Assembly (NCBI GenBank): GCA_020848295.1
Contig: JADLAI010000100.1
Coordinates: 1-41,492 of the forward strand
Origin: Flavobacteriales bacterium
Lineage (GTDB): Bacteria; Bacteroidota; Bacteroidia; Flavobacteriales_F; PHOS-HE28
Direction: 5' to 3'
Length of the DNA: 41,492 nucleotides
This document shows positions 1 to 8,098 of the stretch, one piece after another. Numbering within the stretch: position 1 is the first letter of the stretch; each line of letters starts with the position of its first letter. The position numbers and the translations under genes were made by a program. The notes beneath the pieces are model-generated. The model was not told the origin of the DNA. It searched no databases and was given only the letters and a program-made list of their open reading frames with translations.

Positions 1-180
1 GCAGAAGCCGACCGCATCGTCGGCGAGATCGAATACGCACGGCGCGAAAGCACGATGCAGTTCCTGCTGGCTCAAGGAGTTGAGGCGGCGCGTGTGCGCT
101 ACCGCGATGGAACTGCGGAGGAACTGGCCGGGCAGCGCGGAGTGCCGGGGTATCGGTTCGTGTATGATGTGGGGGAGTGA
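1..180 (+). CDS. C-terminal fragment of an unidentified protein (OmpA-like end possible)
   Basis: Frame 1 is open from the window edge to a TGA at 178-180 and gives 59 residues; the start lies outside the window. The segment reading ARRESTMQFLLAQGVEAARV resembles the helix of OmpA-like peptidoglycan-binding domains, where a run of small and Arg residues precedes a short strand. However, the usual closing NRRVE motif is absent and the protein instead ends YRFVYDVGE. The frame is also plausible by its codon use. I cannot name a function; the OmpA resemblance is an inference from a short stretch. Confidence 0.4.
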   Translation, partial: AEADRIVGEIEYARRESTMQFLLAQGVEAARVRYRDGTAEELAGQRGVPGYRFVYDVGE

Positions 181-311
181 AGCTTCGCCTGTATCAGTTC
201 TGCACGGAGGGCCAGCGTGGAGAAGGTCCCCTGGTAAGCAGCTTTGGGCGGCACCTTCCCGAATTCCCGACGCAATAGGGTTGAGCGAAGGAGGGGGGAC
301 TTACGCAATGG

Positions 312-343
312 TTTGGTGGATCCCCATGATCCTCCTACTTTTG
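312..343 (+). promoter_or_regulatory. Bacteroidota sigma-A promoter of tRNA-Asn
   Basis: TTTG at 312-315 is followed after 20 nt by TACTTTTG at 336-343. This matches the Bacteroidota -33 TTTG / -7 TAnnTTTG promoter in both elements and spacing. The tRNA begins 22 nt downstream, leaving room for a short 5' leader. It is the only promoter in the window where I find both boxes in perfect form. Confidence 0.75.
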
Positions 344-365
344 CCGTCCCTTAACGGGGGTACCT

Positions 366-439
366 TCCCTGGTAGCTCAGCTGGTTAGAGCACATGACTG
401 TTAATCATGGGGTCGCTGGTTCAAGTCCAGCCCGGGGAG
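366..439 (+). tRNA. tRNA-Asn (anticodon GTT)
   Basis: A full cloverleaf can be drawn by hand. The acceptor stem TCCCTGG (366-372) pairs with CCGGGGA (432-438) with one G-U. The D arm is GCTC...GAGC, the anticodon stem CATGA/TCATG carries the loop CTGTTAA, and the T arm is GCTGG-TTCAAGT-CCAGC. The anticodon GTT reads Asn codons AAC and AAU. The discriminator base is G and no CCA is encoded after it. A promoter lies directly upstream and a terminator directly downstream, so the gene is probably transcribed alone. Confidence 0.95.
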
Positions 440-447
440 CGAACGAA

Positions 448-473
448 GCCTCAGCATAGTGCTGGGGCTTTTT
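448..473 (+). terminator. Rho-independent terminator after tRNA-Asn
   Basis: GCCTCAGCA pairs with TGCTGGGGC (one G-U) around a three-base loop TAG, followed by a run of five T. It begins eight bases after the tRNA 3' end. Confidence 0.8.
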
Positions 474-512
474 CGTGGCCGGATCGGCCATGGATCGGCG
501 ACCAAACCAACG

Positions 513-542
513 AAAAGGGGCCGTCCCTTTCGAGACGGCCCC
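513..542 (-). terminator. Rho-independent terminator of the T9SS-protein gene
   Basis: A perfect 9-bp stem GGGGCCGTC/GACGGCCCC (517-525 and 534-542) encloses an 8-nt loop. On the minus strand it is followed by TTTT (513-516). It lies about 20 nt beyond the stop of the minus-strand gene at 564-1787. Confidence 0.8.
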
Positions 543-563
543 TCCGCATAAGTTAGGATCCGA

Positions 564-1787
564 TCAACGGCCCATGAGCACCAGCTTCGAACGAAGCACT
601 TGCCCATTGCTGCTCACGCGTACCATGTAGGTTCCTTCAGCTTGTGCGCTGAGGTCCAACGTGGCGGCGGTGCTGTTGATGCCCATGTTGGTGTTGAGCA
701 CCACGCGGCCGCTCATGTCCAGTACGTCCACGATGGCCTTGCTGCCGAGCTCCTTGGGCAGGCTCAGGGTAAAGATGCCGCTGGTCGGGTTGGGGAACAT
801 GTTCAAACTCGCCATGTTGCCACGATCGGCAATGGCATCGGCTCCGCAGAGGGCGCCACTTACACACGTAATGGCTGGGAAGCCGTTGGCCACCGCGGCG
901 TTCGTGCTCGTGCCACAAGCGCCCACTTCGCTCACCACGATCAGGTACGTTCCTGCCTCACTCGCGGTCCAGGTGAGTTCGCAGGTGGAGCCCGCATTAA
1001 CACCGAAGGCATCCACGGTTCCGCTCGGGGCGATGATCGTGAACTCCATGTTCCAGGCTGTTCCGCCAGTACCGTTGCAGGCGCTGAAGGTGTAGGTGCC
1101 GCCCTGGATCACATTGTCCATGGCATAGGCCTCGTCGGCGAAGACCTCGAAATCAGTGATCTCGTTGAAGGGGCAGCCACTGCCATCATCGCAGGGTGCG
1201 CCTCCGAAATTGGAGTTGAAATCCGACCAGCCAGTGGTGGGAGAAGGATTCACCCAGGTGGTGCAACCGGGCTGCGGTTCAGGGCAGGTCGCACCGCTCA
1301 CACAGGTGATCGCAGGGAAGCCGTTGGCAACAGCCGCATTGGTGCTGGTGCCGCACGCACCAGCCTCACTCACCACGATGAGGTAGGTTCCCGCTTCCGA
1401 GGCGGTCCATGTCAGCTCGCAGATCGAACCCGCGTTCAGACCGGAAGCGTCCACGGCGCCGCTTGGGGCGATGATCGTGTATTCGATGTTCCAAGCCGTG
1501 CCGCCGGTACCGTTGCAGGCGCTGAAGGTGTAGGTGCCGCCCTGGATCACGTTGTCCATGCGGTATGCCTCGTCGGCGAAGATCTCGAAATCGGTGATCT
1601 CGTTGAAGGGGCAGCCAGAGCCATCATCACACGGCGCACCGCCGAAATTGTTATTGAAATCAACCCAGCCAGTGGTGGGCGATGGATTCACCCAAGTGGT
1701 GCATTGCGACCGAGCGCCCGTCGAAGCAGAGAGCAGGACCCCCACAGCGAGGACCTTGGTCATGAATGAAAGCGTAGTGTGGTTCAT
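564..1787 (-). CDS. T9SS-exported protein with two tandem ~146-residue domains and type A sorting domain
   Basis: The 407-residue product starts with a signal peptide (about residues 1-28, ending ASTGARSQ). Two near-identical domains follow, residues 29-174 and 175-314, each with six or seven cysteines, an N-terminal CTTWVNPSPTTGW motif and a central GGTYTFSACNGTGGTAWN motif. Residues about 326-407 form a Por-secretion/T9SS C-terminal sorting domain: FPNPTSGIF, then VLDMSGRVV, then EGTYMVRV, ending KLVLMGR. It is therefore expected to cross the outer membrane by T9SS and be anchored or released at the surface. The function of the repeated domain is unknown to me; the cysteines suggest disulphides. 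Met9 is an alternative start. The gene has its own promoter and terminator and looks monocistronic. Confidence 0.9.
   Translation of the reverse strand: MNHTTLSFMTKVLAVGVLLSASTGARSQCTTWVNPSPTTGWVDFNNNFGGAPCDDGSGCPFNEITDFEIFADEAYRMDNVIQGGTYTFSACNGTGGTAWNIEYTIIAPSGAVDASGLNAGSICELTWTASEAGTYLIVVSEAGACGTSTNAAVANGFPAITCVSGATCPEPQPGCTTWVNPSPTTGWSDFNSNFGGAPCDDGSGCPFNEITDFEVFADEAYAMDNVIQGGTYTFSACNGTGGTAWNMEFTIIAPSGTVDAFGVNAGSTCELTWTASEAGTYLIVVSEVGACGTSTNAAVANGFPAITCVSGALCGADAIADRGNMASLNMFPNPTSGIFTLSLPKELGSKAIVDVLDMSGRVVLNTNMGINSTAATLDLSAQAEGTYMVRVSSNGQVLRSKLVLMGR
846..1703 (-). repeat. Intragenic tandem duplication (two ~438/420-nt units)
   Basis: Unit 1 is 1266-1703 and unit 2 is 846-1265 within the T9SS-protein gene. 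The protein copies are almost identical. The DNA differs mostly at wobble positions, apart from blocks of near-perfect identity such as the stretch around GCTGAAGGTGTAGGTGCCGC. This implies an older duplication kept under purifying selection rather than a recent copy or assembly artefact. Confidence 0.85.
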
Positions 1788-2133
1788 TTAGGTGTGTTTG
1801 GTGCGGGACGAATGTAACCATTGTCCGTTAGTGCGGGCTTTCACTATGGGCCATCCACTCCGTAGCGCACCATATCGACGTACCTCCGGGTACCTGGCCG
1901 TACGATGCCGGGAGCGGGGTCAGGAGATGCCCAGGCCCTCAAGCTGAACGGAGTGGAGACCCCAAACGCATGAAAAAGCGAGATCAACGCCCCCTATGGA
2001 TGGCGCGGTCGTAGGCGTGCCAGTGAACGTGCGCCAAGTGGGGCTGTACTCCTGGAATTATGGTCGGGGGCCATTGGGTGGATCGGGGTGTTCCTTGGCG
2101 ATGTATCACCTTTGCCCCCTTACACCACGCCCC
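1788..2133. other. Intergenic region between divergent genes
   Basis: These 346 nt lie between the T9SS-protein gene (minus) and the PfkB kinase (plus). I see the minus-strand -7 element at 1809-1816 and a segment at 1841-1905 that weakly resembles the intergenic repeat found at 13283 and 19712: it shares CACTAT, then a GGCC-centred palindrome, then TCCACT, and later CTCCGTAG and CGCACC. The plus-strand frame runs open from 1996 into the kinase, but it lacks family similarity there and I do not call it coding. Confidence 0.5.
1809..1816 (-). promoter_or_regulatory. Probable -7 element of the T9SS-protein gene
   Basis: The minus strand reads TACATTCG here, one base from TAnnTTTG, 21 nt upstream of the ATG at 1787. 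No TTTG box was found at the expected -33 distance. Confidence 0.45.
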
Positions 2134-3063
2134 ATGCAACTCATCACCGTTGGAACAGTCGCCTTCGACCGCATCGAAACCCCCTTTGGCCTGGCCGAGA
2201 AGACCGTGGGCGGTGCGGCCACCTACATCTCCTTGGCGGCCTCGGTCTTCCTGGAGAAGATGGGCCTGGTGAGTGTGGTTGGCGATGATTTTCCTGAACC
2301 CGTGATGCAACAGCTTCGCGATCGTGGAGTGAACCTGGACGGGTTGGAGATCCTGAAGGGAAAGGAGAGCTTCTTCTGGGCGGGCCGGTACCACTACGAC
2401 ATGAACAGCCGGGACACGTTGGAGACCCGCCTGAATGTGTTGCTGGAGTTGGACCCGAAACTGCCTGCTGCCTACCGCAAGGCGCCATATGTGATGCTCG
2501 GTAATTTGGATCCAACGGTTCAAGGCAAGGTACTGGATCAGATGGAACAGCGCCCGGCCCTGGTGGTGATGGATACCATGAATTTCTGGATGGACCGCGC
2601 GCTGGATGAATTGAAGAAGGTGATCGCCCGTGTGGACATCCTCACGATCAACGATGCCGAAGCACGGCAGTTGAGCGGCGAGCACAGCCTGGTGAAGGCG
2701 GCATCGAAGATCCTCGCCATGGGTCCCAAGTACCTGGTGGTGAAGAAGGGCGAGCACGGTGCATTGCTCTTCGGACAGGGGCGTGTGTTCTTTGCTCCTG
2801 CACTACCGCTGGAAGATGTGATCGATCCGACCGGTGCCGGCGACACGTTCGCCGGGGGCTTCATGGGTTACCTGGCCCGCACCCAGGACCATAGTTTCGA
2901 CAATCTGAAGCGCGCCATCATCGTGGGTAGCGCCATGGCCAGCTTCACCTGCGAGAAGTTCGGCATCGAACGCCTGCTCGAAGTGAGTCGCGAGGACATC
3001 GATGAGCGTATCCAGCAATTCGTGGAATTGGTGGACTTCGATATCGAGCTGGTGGAGGGCTGA
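2134..3063 (+). CDS. PfkB-family carbohydrate kinase
   Basis: The 309-residue product is a ribokinase-fold sugar or nucleoside kinase, phosphorylating its substrate with ATP in the cytoplasm. The N-terminal glycine motif VGGAATYISLAA (about 25-36) forms part of the substrate site. PfkB signature 2, DPTGAGDTFAGGF, contains the catalytic base Asp237 and the anion hole. Length fits the family. I take ATG 2134 as start because the family homology begins at MQLITVGTVAFD; the open frame extends to 1996 without similarity. The stop abuts the stop of the convergent superoxide dismutase gene with no spacer. The exact substrate cannot be told from sequence. Confidence 0.9.
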   Translation: MQLITVGTVAFDRIETPFGLAEKTVGGAATYISLAASVFLEKMGLVSVVGDDFPEPVMQQLRDRGVNLDGLEILKGKESFFWAGRYHYDMNSRDTLETRLNVLLELDPKLPAAYRKAPYVMLGNLDPTVQGKVLDQMEQRPALVVMDTMNFWMDRALDELKKVIARVDILTINDAEARQLSGEHSLVKAASKILAMGPKYLVVKKGEHGALLFGQGRVFFAPALPLEDVIDPTGAGDTFAGGFMGYLARTQDHSFDNLKRAIIVGSAMASFTCEKFGIERLLEVSREDIDERIQQFVELVDFDIELVEG

Positions 3064-3822
3064 TCAGCCCAACCGCTTCGCCACCTCGTCCCAGTTCACC
3101 ACCTGCCACCAGTTGGCCACGTATTCGTTGCGCTTGTTCTGGTAGTGCAGGTAGTAGGCGTGCTCCCACACGTCCAACGCGAGCAGGGGCCTGCCCTTCA
3201 GCTCGCTCACATCCATCAGTGGGCAATCCTGGTTCGGGGTGGAGCCGATCGCCAACTGTCCATTACGCTCCACGAGCCAGGCCCAGCCACTACCGAAACG
3301 TTTCATGGCCGCTTCGGTGAACTGCTCCTTGAACTTCTCAAACGTGCCGAAACCTGCGCTCAACGCATCGAGCACTTTCCCGTCGGGCGTGCCTTTACCC
3401 CCGGGACCCATGATCTGCCAGAAGAAGTTGTGGTTCCAGGTGCCCCCGGCATTGTTGCGCACCTTGGTGCTGAACGTGCCGATGCGTGCGAGCAGGTCGG
3501 CCTCATCCGTGGCCTGCACCCCCTCTGCAGTGATGGCCTCGTTCACGTTCTTCACGTATCCCGCATGATGCTTGGTGTAGTGGATCTCCATCGTGCGCGC
3601 ATCGATGGACGGCTCCAATGCGGAATAGCCGTAGGGCAACGAGACCTGGGAAAGCTGCAACACGGGCGTTGTCGCGGCGCCGGGTGTGGTCTCCACTGAT
3701 CCGTTCGATGCGTCACTGCTCCCCGATGGGCTACAGGAACTGGTACTGGCCAGTATCGGTCCAGCGACCAACGCACCCACGGAGGCCTTTAGGGAACGGG
3801 AAAGGAATTGTTTGCGGTCCAT
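3064..3822 (-). CDS. sodA: Exported Fe/Mn-family superoxide dismutase, probable lipoprotein
   Basis: The enzyme dismutates superoxide. Metal ligands are visible as His81 (MEIHYTKHH), His131 (TWNHNFFW), Asp217 and His221 (DVWEHAYY), and Tyr89 is the second-sphere tyrosine. Gly127 and Gln198 (NQD) are the Mn-type signature positions, so Mn or cambialistic use is more likely than Fe only. Unusually, about 55 residues precede the enzyme. MDRKQFLSRS resembles a Tat-type start, followed by a hydrophobic stretch and Cys30 in LASTSSC, then a Ser/Gly/Thr-rich linker to about residue 56. I infer export and possibly lipid anchoring, though the lipobox (T-S-S-C) is not canonical. It converges on the kinase gene. 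Confidence 0.9.
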   Translation of the reverse strand: MDRKQFLSRSLKASVGALVAGPILASTSSCSPSGSSDASNGSVETTPGAATTPVLQLSQVSLPYGYSALEPSIDARTMEIHYTKHHAGYVKNVNEAITAEGVQATDEADLLARIGTFSTKVRNNAGGTWNHNFFWQIMGPGGKGTPDGKVLDALSAGFGTFEKFKEQFTEAAMKRFGSGWAWLVERNGQLAIGSTPNQDCPLMDVSELKGRPLLALDVWEHAYYLHYQNKRNEYVANWWQVVNWDEVAKRLG

Positions 3823-3886
3823 GGCGCTAAGGTAGTGCGTGTGCCATGGAGGTTTGAAGCCGGGTCCCGGACCCCTACCGGCTGGG

Positions 3887-4396
3887 CTATCCGAAACTCA
3901 CCAAGAGCTGGCCCTTTTCCACGGCCTTGCCCTTTTCGGCATGGACGGTGCTCACCGTGGCATCGCCCGGAGCCTTGATCAGGTTCTCCATCTTCATCGC
4001 TTCAAGCACCAGGATGGGGTCATTCTTCTTCACCGCATCTCCGGGCTTCACCAGGATGTTCAGCACCATGCCAGGCATGGGGGCCTTGATCTCCTTCACT
4101 TGGGCGGTGGCCTTGTCCAGGCCGAGGGTCTGCATCAGTTTGGTGCGGTCGTCCTGGAGCTGCACGGTGTAGGTGCGTGCGCCGACCCGCAGGCGCACGG
4201 TTCCGTTCTCCTTGTCCTCTTTCAGGATCAACACCCGGTGGCTTCGGCCTTGGCGCACCAGGCTGAAGGTGAAGGGTCCGGTGCGGACCAGGTCGGCCGC
4301 GTGCTCACCGGCGGGGACCCATGGCGCGCTGGGCGAAGGACGTTCCAATACGACGACATCCTTGCGGTCGTTGATGGTGGCGTAGAGCTTGGCCAT
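3887..4396 (-). CDS. Biotin carboxyl carrier protein of an acyl-CoA carboxylase
   Basis: The C-terminal 70 residues (about 101-169) are a biotinyl/lipoyl-attachment domain with the canonical EAMKM motif, so Lys135 should be biotinylated, and the preceding APMPGMV hairpin. The N-terminal 100 residues are the BT-like linker region found in the biotin subunit of propionyl/acetyl-CoA carboxylases. It should carry carboxybiotin between a biotin carboxylase and a carboxyltransferase, neither of which is in this window. At 169 residues it matches free-standing Bacteroidota biotin subunits. A candidate promoter lies 20 nt upstream, so it can be transcribed separately from rnhA. Confidence 0.88.
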   Translation of the reverse strand: MAKLYATINDRKDVVVLERPSPSAPWVPAGEHAADLVRTGPFTFSLVRQGRSHRVLILKEDKENGTVRLRVGARTYTVQLQDDRTKLMQTLGLDKATAQVKEIKAPMPGMVLNILVKPGDAVKKNDPILVLEAMKMENLIKAPGDATVSTVHAEKGKAVEKGQLLVSFG

Positions 4397-4415
4397 GGCG
4401 TTCCGTTGGGGTGAG

Positions 4416-4423
4416 CGAAGATA
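4416..4423 (-). promoter_or_regulatory. Probable -7 element of the biotin carrier gene
   Basis: The minus strand reads TATCTTCG, close to TAnnTTTG, and sits in the 36-nt gap between the rnhA stop and the carrier-protein ATG, 19 nt before that ATG. TATCTTCG recurs before the genes at 23720 and 28118. Confidence 0.5.
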
Positions 4424-4432
4424 GGGGACGGT

Positions 4433-4900
4433 TCAGAGCAGCGTGTCGGGCTGGCTCTCATAACCTTCATCCACCGCGAGCTGGGCCTGGTTGCGTGCGG
4501 CCACCGCGAGCTTGTCGCAGAGTTCATTGAGGGGATGTCCATTGTGCCCTCGGATCCATTCGAATCGCACCTTGTGTTCGCGGAAGACCCTCAGGAAACG
4601 CTTCCAGAGGTCGGGATTCTTCACCTTGGCCCAACGCTTCCTTTCCCAATCGAAGAGCCAGCCTTGTTCCACAGCATCCACCACGTATTTGCTGTCGCTC
4701 ACCACCGTCACGTCCATGCCGGGGCTTTTCAGGGCTTCCAACGCAGCGATCACCGCCATCAGCTCCATACGGTTGTTGGTGGTGAGCCGGTAGCCACCCC
4801 ACAACTCCTTGCGATGGTTGCCGCTCTCCAGCACGGCACCATAGCCACCAGGACCTGGATTGCCGCTGGCAGCGCCGTCGGTGTGAATGGTGATCTTCAT
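4433..4900 (-). CDS. rnhA: Ribonuclease HI
   Basis: The enzyme cleaves the RNA strand of RNA-DNA hybrids during replication and R-loop removal. Numbering from the ATG at 4900, the acidic active site is Asp8 ([13 protein letters not shown]), Glu46 (NNRMELMA), Asp69 (VVSDSKYV) and Asp129 (NELCDKLA). His119 (IRGHNGHP) is the mobile catalytic histidine. The length of 155 residues equals the E. coli enzyme. The frame extends to a TTG at 4912 but the ATG at 4900 starts exactly at the family N-terminus. It is followed by the carrier-protein gene on the same strand. Confidence 0.95.
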   Translation of the reverse strand: MKITIHTDGAASGNPGPGGYGAVLESGNHRKELWGGYRLTTNNRMELMAVIAALEALKSPGMDVTVVSDSKYVVDAVEQGWLFDWERKRWAKVKNPDLWKRFLRVFREHKVRFEWIRGHNGHPLNELCDKLAVAARNQAQLAVDEGYESQPDTLL

Positions 4901-4942
4901 ACGACCCGTCAAGTGGGCAAAGAACGAATACGTTCCCTTTTT

Positions 4943-5554
4943 TCAGGAATGGGGGAATAGTTGGGTGATGTTGGCAGCGAAGAGCTTCACTGAGATCGCG
5001 AGCACGATCACACCGAACGCCTTCTTGATCACAATGAGGCCCAACCGGCCCAGGAACCGTTCAATGCGAGCAGTGAGGAGCAACACCAAGGTCACCGGGA
5101 TCATGTTGAGCAGGATGGCGATGAGGATGTTGATGCTTTCGAACTCCGCGCGGAGGGACAGGATGGTGGTGATGCTGCCCGCACCCGCGATCACAGGGAA
5201 GGCGAGGGGCACCACACTGTACACCTTGTTGTCGTCCTTCCCGTCGGTAAGGCCGGGTGCTGAAAGGTCCTCCTTGAACAGGCGCACCCCCAGGATCATC
5301 TCCAGGGCGATGAAGAAGAGCACGAGCGCACCTGCTACGGCGAAGGAGCGTACGTCGATGCCCAGTAGCTTCAGGATGCCCTCGCCCAGGAATAGGAAGG
5401 TGACCAGGATGCCCAGGCTCACCAGTACCGCCCGTAACGGATAGATCTTCCCGGCCTTCTCACGCACTTGCAGCACGATCGGTATGCTTCCCACCACGTC
5501 GATCACTGCAAACAGGATCAGGAAGGCCTTGCCGATCTGTGCCAGGTCGATCAT
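4943..5554 (-). CDS. MarC-family integral membrane protein
   Basis: The 203-residue protein has six predicted membrane segments and the MarC family pattern: an N-terminal helix with FAVIDVVGSIPI, an inner segment FAVAGALVLFFIALEMILG, then PLAFPVIAGAGSITTIL in the second half. Bacteroidota homologues have the same length. Despite the name, the family has no proven role in antibiotic resistance and its substrate is unknown. The minus strand reads GACCTTTG at 5559-5566, just before the ATG, which may be a -7 element of a nearly leaderless transcript. Confidence 0.88.
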   Translation of the reverse strand: MIDLAQIGKAFLILFAVIDVVGSIPIVLQVREKAGKIYPLRAVLVSLGILVTFLFLGEGILKLLGIDVRSFAVAGALVLFFIALEMILGVRLFKEDLSAPGLTDGKDDNKVYSVVPLAFPVIAGAGSITTILSLRAEFESINILIAILLNMIPVTLVLLLTARIERFLGRLGLIVIKKAFGVIVLAISVKLFAANITQLFPHS

Positions 5555-5611
5555 GGCACAAAGGTCGCACTGCGAATGCAGGCGGCAATACCATCAGCGT
5601 GCAAGGTTCTG

Positions 5612-8035
5612 CTAGCGTTGGATCACCACTCGTTCGGTAAAGGCCATACCTCCAGCGACTACGCGAACGATATAGGTTCCTGAGGACAATGCGGGATCGA
5701 TAGGGATGATGAACCGTTCAGCGCCCGACGGTATCTGGAGCGTGTGGATCAACCTGCCTGTCGCATCCAAGACCTCCAGCGCCCGCGAGCCGTGTTGCGG
5801 ATCGATCACGCTGAGATCGATGCGTAGCTCTTCACCATTGCCCGGATTGGGAGATACGCGTAGCACACCTTGCCGCAGGACCTCATTGACCGCCGTGCCG
5901 TCGGTGCTCGTGAACAAGGCAAGGAAGGCATCTGTACCACCACCAAGGGTGTTCGAGTGTCCACCTTCGGCCATGGCGGCGGTGGATCTCGTTGTGCCGA
6001 CGATCAGCACGTGGCCTGCCGGGGTCGTCGCGCAATCATTGGCGTATTCTCCGAGGTCCGCTCCGTAGTAGGTGCCCCAAACGCGGACTCCTCCGCTCGT
6101 GAATTTCGCTAGGAAAGCGTCCGACATGGGGACGGAGGTCCCGCCGAACGTGTTCTGATAGCCGTTGCTGGCGATCGCGGTGGATGAGCCGGTGCCACCG
6201 GCGAGGTACACATTACCGGTGGCATCCACGGCACAGCCCAAGGCGTAGTCGCCTTGATTTCCTCCGTAGTATGTTCCCCATGAACGCGTACCATCGGCGT
6301 TGAACTTGGCCAGGAACGCGTCCGTCCCTCCGTAACCGAAAGTGTTCTGGTGTCCGTTCGCAGAGATCGATCCGCTGGAGAACGTGGTGCCAGCCAGATA
6401 GACCGAACCGTCCGAGCTCGTCGCCAGGCCGTGTGCATAGTCGTTGTTCATTCCGCCGTAGTAGGTGGACCAAAGCCGGGTACCGGCAGCATCGTACTTC
6501 ACCAGGAAAGCATCGCCGAACGTTGCTCCGTCAATGGTTGTCTGGTGCGCACCGGTCGTCGCGATGCCGGAAGGGGAGCGTGTAAGCCCTGTCAAGAACA
6601 CCGCCCCATCGGACGCGGACGCGCATTTGAACCCCTCGTCAGAGCCGGCCGCTCCGAAATAGGTGCCCCAGAGCCGGGTACCCGCAGCGTTGAACTTTAC
6701 GAGGAACGCATCGCCCGCCTGCCCTCCTGCATAGGTGTTCTGGAAGCCCCCTTCGGCGATCGCGCTCGGAGACCGCGTTGTTCCCGCAAGCAGCACGTTG
6801 CCCGATGCATCCACCGAACAGGAGTTGCCCTGATCGCCTTGGGCGCCGCCGTAGTAGGTTGACCAGATGCGCGTGCCGTCTGGGGCGAATTTGACCAGGA
6901 ACGCATCCGAGAAGCCAGCGCTACCCAACGCACCTTGGTGGCCGTTGCTGGAAATGCCGTTCGTTGAGAACGTAGTGCCCGAGAGATACACCGAACCGTC
7001 GGCAGCCACGGCACAAGCACGGCCTGTGTCCAACGTATCGCCGCCGTAGTACGTCGCCCATTGGCGTACACCTTCGGCATTGAACTTCACCAGGAAGGCA
7101 TCGCTATCGCCACCACCATAGCTGGTTTGGTGCCCACCTGCTGCGATCGCGGCAGGGGACGGTGTGGTCCCAGCGAGGAAGACATTCCCATTCGCATCCA
7201 CCGCACATGAACGCCCCTCCTCATCACCGGCGCCGCCGTAGTAGCTGGCCCAGATGCGCGCTGGATCGATGACGAGTGTCCGGCTCCGGTCGTAACCATC
7301 AACGGCGAAACGCAGCAGGTCACCATCCAGAACGAAACGTGTCGGAACGGTTCGTGTGCCTTGATAACTGACCGGTCGACCCTCCGTGAAGCTTCCCAAG
7401 CGATTGCCGTGGAACAGGCCTCCGCTTCCATCGAGGAACAACTCTTCGTGATGCTTGAAGCGTAGACGGATCTTGTCGGGGTCGGCTCCAGGGTGCACGA
7501 TAAAGTCGTACTTGACTCCTTCTTCCGTACCGTAGATCACCCAATCAATGCCAGGATAAACCTCATGGTAGGTGATGCGCTTGTAGCTATGTACATCAGG
7601 CGCATCGTGCGTGTAGTAGTGGGCTTGGTCGATACTTCGACCTTCGGTGCTCACGTGCCGCCGAGGGGCAGCCCCCTCAAGGACCATGTCCATACGGAAG
7701 GTCTCGGTCCGGATGTCCTTGCGAAGAGCGTCGAGCGCCTCTTTCTTCATCGGGTCGAGCATAACTTCCTCTGCAAGAGCTGTATATCCTTCCGGAAGGT
7801 GCTTGCGCGTGAATTGGTACGCAATGCCATTGTCCAATAGGAAGATGGACACATCGCTATGCACTAGGCGGAAACGAACGAGATCGGCTGCGGCCCCGTT
7901 CATCTGCCGCACCTGACCCTTGTTCTCCTCGAAACGATGGGGTGGCCGGACAGGATCCTTCGCCTGCGTAGCCAGAACGACCAACAATAATGGGACAGCC
8001 GAAAATGAGCGGGAAAGGGTAGTGAAAAGGTTCAT
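5612..8035 (-). CDS. T9SS-exported SBBP beta-propeller-like repeat protein (DUF7948 plus sorting domain)
   Basis: The 807-residue product has a signal peptide (about 1-25). An N-terminal domain of about 35-260, beginning HRFEENKGQ and containing YPGIDWVIYG, matches the DUF7948 type that precedes SBBP repeats. Seven SBBP repeats of about 60 residues follow from residue 262 to about 700, each opening W(A/S/G)TYYGG and containing VYLAGTT-like and DAFLVKF-like motifs. A type A T9SS sorting domain closes the protein (about 723-807: VSPNPGNGEEL, LDATGRLIH, SGTYIVRVV). It is a large secreted or cell-surface protein; ligands are unknown. No clear -7 element lies upstream. It ends close to the MarC gene. 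Confidence 0.92.
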   Translation of the reverse strand: MNLFTTLSRSFSAVPLLLVVLATQAKDPVRPPHRFEENKGQVRQMNGAAADLVRFRLVHSDVSIFLLDNGIAYQFTRKHLPEGYTALAEEVMLDPMKKEALDALRKDIRTETFRMDMVLEGAAPRRHVSTEGRSIDQAHYYTHDAPDVHSYKRITYHEVYPGIDWVIYGTEEGVKYDFIVHPGADPDKIRLRFKHHEELFLDGSGGLFHGNRLGSFTEGRPVSYQGTRTVPTRFVLDGDLLRFAVDGYDRSRTLVIDPARIWASYYGGAGDEEGRSCAVDANGNVFLAGTTPSPAAIAAGGHQTSYGGGDSDAFLVKFNAEGVRQWATYYGGDTLDTGRACAVAADGSVYLSGTTFSTNGISSNGHQGALGSAGFSDAFLVKFAPDGTRIWSTYYGGAQGDQGNSCSVDASGNVLLAGTTRSPSAIAEGGFQNTYAGGQAGDAFLVKFNAAGTRLWGTYFGAAGSDEGFKCASASDGAVFLTGLTRSPSGIATTGAHQTTIDGATFGDAFLVKYDAAGTRLWSTYYGGMNNDYAHGLATSSDGSVYLAGTTFSSGSISANGHQNTFGYGGTDAFLAKFNADGTRSWGTYYGGNQGDYALGCAVDATGNVYLAGGTGSSTAIASNGYQNTFGGTSVPMSDAFLAKFTSGGVRVWGTYYGADLGEYANDCATTPAGHVLIVGTTRSTAAMAEGGHSNTLGGGTDAFLALFTSTDGTAVNEVLRQGVLRVSPNPGNGEELRIDLSVIDPQHGSRALEVLDATGRLIHTLQIPSGAERFIIPIDPALSSGTYIVRVVAGGMAFTERVVIQR

Positions 8036-8098
8036 GGTGATCGGTTTGGGTTCAGAACAATGGAGAACCCAACTGTGCGAAGGTCTGCGCTCACGCCA

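Noticed and set aside
401-607. 68-residue minus-strand frame ending GLDLNQRPHD
   Set aside because: This recurrent ending is the well-known antisense translation of a tRNA gene, here tRNA-Asn.
600-1769. 389-residue open frame on the plus strand opposite the T9SS-protein gene
   Set aside because: It is the antisense shadow of a GC-rich gene with a signal peptide and sorting domain on the other strand; its residues show no family pattern.
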